NCBI GenBank assembly: GCA_040880545.1
Contig: JBBDIE010000173.1
Location: 1-12,843 of the forward strand
Length of the DNA: 12,843 nt
Direction of reading: 5' to 3'
Source of the DNA: M55B112 sp040880545
GTDB taxonomy: Bacteria; Bacteroidota; Bacteroidia; Bacteroidales; GCA-2748055
Part shown: one piece after another, positions 7,929 to 12,843 of the stretch
Position numbering within the stretch: the stretch's first letter is position 1
Layout of the letters: every line of letters starts with the position of its first letter
Position numbers and translations under genes: made by a program
The notes under the pieces: model-generated
The model's database searches: none
What the model was told of the DNA's origin: nothing
What the model saw: only the letters and a program-made list of their open reading frames with translations

Positions 7929-7959
7929 TCTGTAGTATTCCATTCAATGGTTATATTTG
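7929..7959 (+). promoter_or_regulatory. Bacteroidota-type promoter for the heptose/glycosyltransferase operon
   Basis: TATATTTG at 7952-7959 is a full match to TAnnTTTG, and TCTG at 7929-7932 (three of four bases of TTTG) lies exactly 19 nt upstream. Transcription would start near 7966, only about a dozen bases before the TTG start codon at 7978, so the leader would be very short. The element lies in the 96-bp gap after miaA and separates the acn-miaA unit from the downstream sugar genes. No clear terminator for miaA is visible in the same gap. Confidence 0.65.
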
Positions 7960-7977
7960 TGCTAAGAAACGGAAAAC

Positions 7978-9117
7978 TTGAAAAAGCCAACATTGATAAT
8001 TGTAGGAACGTCCTGGCCCTTCAGAGGTGGACTCTCAGCGTACAATGAGCGTTTAGCAACCGAATACCAAAATAACGGCTACGATGTTTCCATCGTGACA
8101 TTCACCCTGCAATACCCAAAATTCCTCTTCCCTGGCAAGACCCAGAAAGCAGACTGGAAAGCGCCGGGTCATCTGAAAATCAGGCAGGAAATAAATTCAA
8201 TTAACCCACTGAACTGGATAAGATCAGGAAACAAAATCAGGAAGGAAAAACCGGACCTGGTAATATTCAAATACTGGCTTCCCTTCATGGGCCCGTGCTT
8301 TGGTACCATTGCCCGCATGATAAGGAAAAATCGTACTACACGTATAGTTACAATCCTCGACAATATTATTCCCCATGAAAAAAGACCGGGAGACCGGCTG
8401 TTTACCAGCTATTTCATCAAGCCAGTACATGCATTTGTGGCCATGTCGGAATCGGTACTGGCGGAGATAAATATCTTTGACACCATAAAACCCCGGGGGT
8501 ACTGCCCCCATCCCCTGTTCGATAATTTTGGAGAATCCATTGAAAAAGAGAAAGCCCGGATTCACCTGGGCCTTGACCCAAAGTACAATTATGCCCTCTT
8601 CTTTGGATTTATAAGGGATTACAAAGGGCTGGACCTTGCAATACGGGCCTTTGGTGAAGCGGAACTCAAGGGATCAGATATTAAATTACTGGTGGCAGGG
8701 GAATTTTATACAGAGAAAGATTATTACCTGGGGATGATCGATGAACTGGGAATCAGGGATCAGGTAGAATTGCGCACAGATTTTATTGCAGATAAGGATG
8801 TGAAATATTACTTTTCAGCATCGGATCTGGTGGTTCAGCCTTACAAGACAGCAACGCAGAGTGGGATTTCGCAGATCGCCTATCATTTCAATAAACCCAT
8901 GATCGTAACAAACGTGGGAGGTTTACCAGAGATCGTTCCCGACGGTAAAGTGGGATTTGTAGTTGAAAAGAGTAGCAGTGCCATCGCCAAAGCAATTATG
9001 CGCTTTTACGTTGAAAAACTGGAGCCGGAATTTACCCGGGGTGCTGCTGAAGAAAAGAAAAAATATTCCTGGCAAAGAATGATAAAAACCATTGAAAAAC
9101 TAACAGAAGAATTATGA
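7978..9117 (+). CDS. Glycosyltransferase, GT4-like (GT-B fold)
   Basis: A 379-residue cytoplasmic or membrane-associated glycosyltransferase. The N-terminal Rossmann domain begins TLIIVGTSWPFRGGLSAYNERLA (5-27), where the Gly-Gly loop is the usual acceptor-side motif. The C-terminal donor domain has LFFGFIRDYKGLDLAIRAF (207-225), LLVAGEF (237-243), and PYKTATQSGISQIAYHFNKPMIVTNVGGLPEIV (288-320). In the last stretch the classical EX7E motif is replaced (Gln294 and Tyr302). The start is TTG: an in-frame TAA at 7963-7965 lies four codons upstream, and the next ATG (residue 104) would delete the Rossmann motif. It overlaps the following kinase gene by 4 nt (ATGA), so it is coupled to the heptose-activation genes and may use their product. 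Donor and acceptor are not determinable here. Confidence 0.88.
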   Translation: MKKPTLIIVGTSWPFRGGLSAYNERLATEYQNNGYDVSIVTFTLQYPKFLFPGKTQKADWKAPGHLKIRQEINSINPLNWIRSGNKIRKEKPDLVIFKYWLPFMGPCFGTIARMIRKNRTTRIVTILDNIIPHEKRPGDRLFTSYFIKPVHAFVAMSESVLAEINIFDTIKPRGYCPHPLFDNFGESIEKEKARIHLGLDPKYNYALFFGFIRDYKGLDLAIRAFGEAELKGSDIKLLVAGEFYTEKDYYLGMIDELGIRDQVELRTDFIADKDVKYYFSASDLVVQPYKTATQSGISQIAYHFNKPMIVTNVGGLPEIVPDGKVGFVVEKSSSAIAKAIMRFYVEKLEPEFTRGAAEEKKKYSWQRMIKTIEKLTEEL

Positions 9118-10139
9118 TCATCAGAAGTAAGGCACCCTTAAGAATAGGATTTGCCGGTGGCGGATCGGATGTTTCCCCTTTCTCTGACCTTTATGGCGGA
9201 GCAATTCTCAATGCCACACTGAATATGTATGCCTATGCCACAATTATTCCAAGGGATGATGGCAAAATCGTGCTGAATTCTGTAGACAGGAAAATACGAC
9301 AGGAATTTAAGGCTGAGATGGAACTCACACCCGAGGGGGAGTTGGATCTGATTAAAGGAATTTATAACAGGGTGGCGAAAGATTTTAGTAAGAAACCACT
9401 CTCCTTTGAGCTAAGCACACATGTGGATGCCCCTCCGGGTTCGGGACTTGGAAGCTCATCCACGTTGGTTGTAGCCATCCTGGGTGCATTTCGTGAATGG
9501 CTCAACCTTCCCCTGGGTGAGTACGACTTAGCCCATCTGGCTTACCAGATTGAAAGGGAGGACATGCAGATGGCTGGTGGCAAGCAGGACCAGTATGCCG
9601 CAACTTTCGGCGGCATCAACTTCATGGAATTTTATAAAGACGACAAAGTAATTGTCAATCCATTAAGGGTAAAGACCGAGGTACTGGATGAACTGGCCTA
9701 TAACCTGGTTCTGCTGAATACAGACACCAGCAGATTCTCCTCCCAGATTATACAGGCACAACAGGAAAATGTAAAGAACAACATGAAATCATCGGTGGAT
9801 GCTATGCACCATATCAAAGAACAGGCTTACCTCATGAAAGAGGTACTGCTAAGGGGTGAACTTGACAGAATGGGAGATATCCTGAACCTTGGCTGGGAAT
9901 ATAAGCAAGAAATGGCAGACAATATTGTAACGGATGAAATCAGGGAACTCTATAACAGGGCCATGGATGCCGGAGCTTCGGGGGGTAAAATTTCCGGTGC
10001 AGGCGGTGGCGGGTTCATGTTATTCTATTGTCCCAACAATGCCCGTCACATTGTAATCAGTGAATTGAGGAACCTGGTTGGCCATATCCACAGGTTTGAA
10101 TTCACAAAAACAGGCTTGAGAAGCTGGAAAACAGACTAA
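9114..10139 (+). CDS. hddA: GHMP kinase, D-glycero-D-manno-heptose 7-phosphate kinase-like (HddA)
   Basis: Predicted to phosphorylate D-glycero-alpha-D-manno-heptose 7-phosphate at C1 with ATP, giving the 1,7-bisphosphate on the route to GDP-heptose. The 341 residues show all three GHMP motifs: PLRIGFAGGGSD (8-19), the ATP-binding PPGSGLGSSST (107-117), and GKISGAGGGGFMLF (291-304). The GGKQDQYAATFGG segment (155-167) is typical of the HddA-type sugar kinases. The ATG overlaps the stop of the glycosyltransferase (ATGA), and the nucleotidyltransferase follows after 11 nt. A kinase plus nucleotidyltransferase in this order is the hddA-hddC arrangement. Substrate specificity cannot be proved from sequence: related GHMP kinases act on other sugars such as fucose. 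Confidence is high for GHMP sugar kinase and moderate for heptose. Confidence 0.87.
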   Translation: MIIRSKAPLRIGFAGGGSDVSPFSDLYGGAILNATLNMYAYATIIPRDDGKIVLNSVDRKIRQEFKAEMELTPEGELDLIKGIYNRVAKDFSKKPLSFELSTHVDAPPGSGLGSSSTLVVAILGAFREWLNLPLGEYDLAHLAYQIEREDMQMAGGKQDQYAATFGGINFMEFYKDDKVIVNPLRVKTEVLDELAYNLVLLNTDTSRFSSQIIQAQQENVKNNMKSSVDAMHHIKEQAYLMKEVLLRGELDRMGDILNLGWEYKQEMADNIVTDEIRELYNRAMDAGASGGKISGAGGGGFMLFYCPNNARHIVISELRNLVGHIHRFEFTKTGLRSWKTD

Positions 10140-10150
10140 TTCCCGAATTA

Positions 10151-10858
10151 ATGACACCCGTAGAAGCGATCATACTTGCAGGAGGATTTGGTACCAGGTT
10201 AAAAGGTGTTATTGATGATATGCCCAAAACCATGGCATTGATCAATGAAAAACCCTTTCTGGAATATCTGCTGGACTACCTTGGTAATTTTGGCATTGAA
10301 CACGTGATCCTCTCCGTGGGCTACAAGTGGGAGCAAATTTCCAGGCATTTTGGTGACAGGTATGGTTCAATTAAACTCAGTTATGCCGTTGAATCGGAGC
10401 CATTGGGGACAGGCGGAGGAATTCGGCTTGCCATGGAAAAAACTATGGGAGATCATGTTTTTATCCTGAACGGGGATACGTTCTTCCGGGTTAACCTCCA
10501 CGACCTGGCTGAATTTTATTTGGCACATAATGCAGACCTTTGCTTGAGTGTAAAAAGGATGAGAGACTTTTACAGATACGGAACCATTGAACTGGATGTT
10601 TGTAAAGTGGTTAATTTCAGGGAAAAAAAGCCCGTCAGTTCAGGATTGATCAATGGAGGGGTGTATGTAACTTCAGCCAGCCTGTTCGACAGGTTTGACC
10701 TGCCATCCATATTTTCTTTCGAAACAGATTTCCTTGAAAAACAGCTGGAAGCACTGAAAATATGTGCCATGCATAGCAGCGAATACTTTATAGATATAGG
10801 CGTTCCGGCCGATTATGAGAAAGCTAAGTCAGAACTGCCACTTCTTGTCTCAAAATAA
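10151..10858 (+). CDS. hddC: Sugar-1-phosphate nucleotidyltransferase, HddC-like
   Basis: Predicted to join heptose 1-phosphate with a nucleoside triphosphate (GTP in characterised HddC) to form NDP-heptose and pyrophosphate. The 235-residue length fits the small HddC-type nucleotidyltransferases, without an extra C-terminal domain. Motifs: LAGGFGTRL (9-17) for the nucleotide, MPKTMA (24-29) with the catalytic Lys26, ESEPLGTGGGI (81-91), LNGDTFF (106-112) with the metal-binding Asp109, LINGGVYV (166-173), and FIDIGVPADY (213-222). It is last in the operon with the GT4 and hddA-like genes, and no canonical hairpin terminator follows directly. gmhA (isomerase) and gmhB (phosphatase), needed to complete the pathway, are not in the window. 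Base specificity (G or A) is not decided by these motifs. Confidence 0.86.
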   Translation: MTPVEAIILAGGFGTRLKGVIDDMPKTMALINEKPFLEYLLDYLGNFGIEHVILSVGYKWEQISRHFGDRYGSIKLSYAVESEPLGTGGGIRLAMEKTMGDHVFILNGDTFFRVNLHDLAEFYLAHNADLCLSVKRMRDFYRYGTIELDVCKVVNFREKKPVSSGLINGGVYVTSASLFDRFDLPSIFSFETDFLEKQLEALKICAMHSSEYFIDIGVPADYEKAKSELPLLVSK

Positions 10859-10887
10859 TAATTCCCCACAACCATAACACAAATTAT

Positions 10888-11070
10888 CGTAAGAGCCTTT
10901 TTTTAACCACAGAGTAATCAGACCAGCAAGCTGGCACAGAGTTAGAGCAGCGTTTTTTAATTTAGAGTGATATTCAAACGTGCTAAGGGAGTTAGAGTAA
11001 ACTCTTGAGTGAATGGCTACAGGATAATTTTAAACTCCCTTAACTCTGAGGTTAAAAAAAGTCCCTTACG
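10888..11070. repeat. MITE-like element with 28-bp imperfect terminal inverted repeats
   Basis: The left end (10888-10915) and right end (11043-11070) are inverted copies matching at 25 of 28 positions; both contain CTTTTTTTAACC. Just inside the right end, AACTCCCTTA (11033-11042) pairs perfectly with TAAGGGAGTT (10984-10993). Further internal structure includes CCAGC-aa-GCTGG (10923-10934), AGAGT-aa-ACTCT (10994-11005), a direct repeat CACAGAGT (10908-10915, 10935-10942) and a direct repeat GAGTTAGAG (10939-10947, 10989-10997). No target-site duplication and no coding sequence are visible. It resembles the CACAGAGT-type dispersed non-coding repeats I recall from environmental bacterial genomes. 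It may also act as a crude terminator between convergent genes. The repeats are seen directly; a mobile origin is inferred. Confidence 0.6.
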
Positions 11071-11155
11071 GCGTTAGATGTTCATGCTTGTAACATCGAA
11101 AATTCAACCTGGGTCGAAGGAGTTTGTACCAGGGTAATATTCCAATACGATGTAA

Positions 11156-11205
11156 TGTCCCGGAGGGACATAATAATAATAGCCACGGGTTTCAACCCGT
11201 GGTTA
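11156..11205. repeat. REP-like double hairpin
   Basis: Two compact palindromes lie 9 nt apart. TGTCCC-gga-GGGACA (11156-11170) is a 6-bp stem with a 3-nt loop. TAGCCACGGGTT-tc-AACCCGTGGTTA (11180-11205) is a 12-bp stem with one G-T wobble and a 2-nt apparent loop. The spacer is TAATAATAA. The ACGGGTTTCAACCCGT core is a motif I recall as a dispersed palindromic repeat in Bacteroidota, but I cannot count copies here. There is no U-tract on either strand, so it is not a classical terminator. Placement between convergent 3' ends is typical of REP elements. Confidence 0.6.
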
Positions 11206-11293
11206 AGCGATTCAAAACAAGACAATCCTCGGAGATGTGCAGTTTATTCGTGATTGGATTGTGTTTTTCGGTTGCGACAATACATAAAGTCTG

Positions 11294-12244
11294 TCAGCAC
11301 TCCTCTTCTACGTGGTAATTGTTACGGTCGGTGGCCGAACGTGAAATCAGTTCCCCGAGAAATCCGCCGATAAACAATTGCGAGCCAATAATCATACACG
11401 CGAGAGCAATATAAAACAGTACATTATCAGCGACCAGGCTTCCGTGCAACTGATTTTTGAGTGCATACCATTTTTGTATTCCGATGGACACGAGTGCCAC
11501 GAAACCAATAAAAAACATGAGTGTTCCCACAAGTCCGAACAGGTGCATCGGTTTCTTCCCGAATCTTGTTACAAAAGTTATTGAGAGCAGATCGAGAAAA
11601 CCATTGATAAATCGCTCCATTCCAAATTTTGTGACTCCGTATTTTCGTTCCTGGTGCTGAACAACTTTCTCCCCGATATTTTTGAATCCGCTGCTCTTTG
11701 CAAGCACCGGAATATACCGGTGCATTTCTCCATAAACTTCAATACTCTTAATAACAGCACTCCGGTATGCTTTCAGTCCACAATTGAAATCGTGCAGCCT
11801 TATCCCGCTGAGTCTTCTTGCGGCCCAGTTAAATAATTTACTCGGCAGGTTTTTAGATAAAAACGGGTCATAACGCTTTTTTTTCCACCCTGAAATCAGG
11901 TCATACCCCTCTTCTATGATCATTTTTCTCATCTCCGGAATTTCCTCCGGGTTATCCTGAAGATCTGCGTCCATAGTAATAATGACATCTCCCTGAGCCA
12001 ATTGAAATCCAACTTGCAACGCAGCTGACTTCCCGTAATTCCTCCTGAATTTAATCCCCCTTACAGCAGGATTCCGTTCCTTCAGTTCCCTGATCTTTTC
12101 CCAGGAACCATCGTTACTGCCATCATCGATCATAATCAGTTCGTAGGCGAACGCATGATCTTTCATTACTTTGTCGATCCAGTCATTCAGTTCATCAAGC
12201 GACTCAACTTCATTCAGGAGAGGAATTACAAGAGATATATCCAT
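11294..12244 (-). CDS. GT2 glycosyltransferase, polyprenyl-phosphate sugar transferase type (DPM/GtrB/ArnC-like)
   Basis: Inner-membrane enzyme predicted to move a sugar from an NDP-sugar to a polyprenyl phosphate on the cytoplasmic face, supplying a lipid-linked sugar for envelope glycans. The 316 residues have the GT-A start SLVIPLLNEVESL (4-16), DDGSNDGS (40-47) for the nucleotide, and the metal-binding MDADLQDNPEEIP (91-103) with Asp92 and Asp94. HDFNCGLKAYR (151-161) and the region around HRYIPVLAKSSG (175-186) match the DPM1/GtrB/ArnC group. Two TM helices at about 233-255 and 272-296 end the protein, as in GtrB. The ATG lies 9 nt after the DUF4199 stop, so the two are cotranscribed. 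The exact sugar is unknown; no flippase or acceptor transferase is beside it. Confidence 0.9.
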   Translation of the reverse strand: MDISLVIPLLNEVESLDELNDWIDKVMKDHAFAYELIMIDDGSNDGSWEKIRELKERNPAVRGIKFRRNYGKSAALQVGFQLAQGDVIITMDADLQDNPEEIPEMRKMIIEEGYDLISGWKKKRYDPFLSKNLPSKLFNWAARRLSGIRLHDFNCGLKAYRSAVIKSIEVYGEMHRYIPVLAKSSGFKNIGEKVVQHQERKYGVTKFGMERFINGFLDLLSITFVTRFGKKPMHLFGLVGTLMFFIGFVALVSIGIQKWYALKNQLHGSLVADNVLFYIALACMIIGSQLFIGGFLGELISRSATDRNNYHVEEEC

Positions 12245-12253
12245 AATATTAAG

Positions 12254-12838
12254 TTACTGTAAGGTTGGTTCTGGGTTTTTCTTAATAACAATTGCGGCCA
12301 GCAAACCAACGATCACAGCCATGAAAACCATTCCAAATATACTATTCAGTGCTATTTTAAATGCTGTTTGTCCTTCGATCTTTTTAACTTGCTTTTTGCG
12401 CTGATCCCTCATTCTTTTTTCAAATACATCATACTGATCATCAGACAATTTCTCCTGATACCTGGCATCCATTTTATCAAATTTATCATCCATCTTTTCT
12501 ATGGTTGTATATTTGGTATCCTGGAGGTAGCCCTTATCCATTTCATAAATGGCAAAGGTGTACCCTGCAGATAATATGGCCGCGATAAGGCCTACAATGA
12601 AACTTATCAGAACCAGCTGCCCATAACTGGCAAAACCTTTTCCATATTCCTTTCTGAACAATACCATCATGAAAACTATCAAACCGATAAAAATAAGGGT
12701 AGAAGCAATCATCGCCCAGGACGCAAGCGACTGATCAATAAAGTAGAGGAGCAGGCTAACTACGATTGATGCCAATCCGACAATGGCGCCATAAATAAGG
12801 GCGGCCTTAAATACCGGAACTTTTGCTTGTTCTTCCAT
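12254..12838 (-). CDS. DUF4199 membrane protein
   Basis: A 194-residue integral membrane protein of unknown function matching the DUF4199 family, which is largely confined to Bacteroidota. TM segments are predicted at about 10-34, 39-61, 73-97 and 163-185. Between TM3 and TM4 lies a highly charged segment of about 65 residues (TTIEKMDDKFDKMDARYQEK onwards, to VKKIEG), likely helical and perhaps coiled coil. The short C-terminus ends KKNPEPTLQ. The start ATG (12836-12838) is only 5 nt from the window edge, so its promoter or a preceding operon gene is not visible. It lies 9 nt upstream of the GT2 gene; this pairing is one I recall from other Bacteroidota and suggests a linked envelope role, which is inference. 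Confidence 0.85.
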   Translation of the reverse strand: MEEQAKVPVFKAALIYGAIVGLASIVVSLLLYFIDQSLASWAMIASTLIFIGLIVFMMVLFRKEYGKGFASYGQLVLISFIVGLIAAILSAGYTFAIYEMDKGYLQDTKYTTIEKMDDKFDKMDARYQEKLSDDQYDVFEKRMRDQRKKQVKKIEGQTAFKIALNSIFGMVFMAVIVGLLAAIVIKKNPEPTLQ

Positions 12839-12843
12839 TGAAT

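Larger units (their letters stand above)
10859..11293. other. 435-bp gene-free convergent intergenic region rich in inverted repeats
   Basis: The stretch lies between the 3' ends of hddC (+) and the GT2 gene (-). I see no credible coding sequence: the one open frame of note (11124-11318, 64 codons) runs through the hairpins and into the GT2 3' end. The region holds a 183-bp inverted-repeat element (10888-11070), several short hairpins (11077-11205), and a weak 7-bp inverted repeat ACAATCC (11222-11228) / GGATTGT (11256-11262) followed by GTTTTT. No tRNA or CRISPR pattern is seen. Confidence 0.8.

Noticed and set aside
7882..7951. Terminator after miaA from GAGCA near 7897 and TGCTC near 7926
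   Set aside because: Only about 5 bp pair across a long loop and no T-tract follows; too weak to call.
10859..11293. CRISPR array or tRNA in the repeat-rich intergenic region
   Set aside because: Repeats are inverted and unevenly spaced, not regularly spaced direct repeats, and no cloverleaf with a TTC arm is seen.
11124..11318. 64-codon plus-strand open frame (MYQGNIPIRCNVPEGH...) in the intergenic region
   Set aside because: It runs straight through the double hairpin and into the 3' end of the GT2 gene on the other strand. It has no recognisable domain and no promoter of its own, so it is best explained as reading through a repeat.

Overview
This 12.8 kb window looks like ordinary chromosomal DNA from a member of the Bacteroidota, probably an environmental Bacteroidales/Marinilabiliales-like lineage. 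Three things point there. Genes lack Shine-Dalgarno sequences. Upstream regions carry Bacteroidota-type promoters (TTTG about 19 nt before TAnnTTTG). The gene families are typical of the phylum (mitochondrial-type aconitase, stand-alone LuxC-type acyl-CoA reductase, pRiA4b ORF-3-like protein, DUF4199 next to a GT2). The genus cannot be set from the sequence alone.

Layout. (1) 1-225: upstream leader with no gene and a strong candidate promoter. (2) 226-1230 (+): gap, glycolytic GAPDH, ending in a strong, probably bidirectional hairpin terminator at about 1282-1318. (3) 2973-1334 (-): a MacB/FtsX-type ABC permease followed by a SiaC/DUF1987 protein, converging on gap. (4) 3087-7881 (+): a tight run of aconitase, LuxC-type acyl-CoA reductase, acidic-tailed pRiA4b ORF-3-like protein and miaA, with a 17-nt gap and then 11-nt and 8-nt overlaps. 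(5) 7978-10858 (+): own promoter, then a GT4 glycosyltransferase with a TTG start, a heptose-7-phosphate kinase-like GHMP kinase (hddA-like) and a heptose-1-phosphate nucleotidyltransferase (hddC-like). (6) 10859-11293: 435 bp without a credible gene between convergent units, filled with inverted repeats and hairpins. (7) 12838-11294 (-): a DUF4199 membrane protein and a polyprenyl-phosphate-type GT2 glycosyltransferase.

How the genes work together. gap and acn are central carbon metabolism and miaA is tRNA modification. The 7978-10858 module looks like the activation half of NDP-heptose (probably GDP-D-glycero-D-manno-heptose) synthesis plus a transferase that could use the product; gmhA and gmhB would have to lie elsewhere. 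The GT2 at the right end probably loads a sugar on a polyprenyl phosphate, so the right half of the window leans towards cell-surface glycan assembly.

No clearly new multi-gene system is visible. The items most worth a second look are the structured convergent intergenic region (MITE-like element plus REP-like double hairpin), the heptose-activation module with its own promoter, the overlapping luxC / pRiA4b-like / miaA arrangement, and the SiaC homologue with serine at the expected phosphosite next to a permease with no ATPase.
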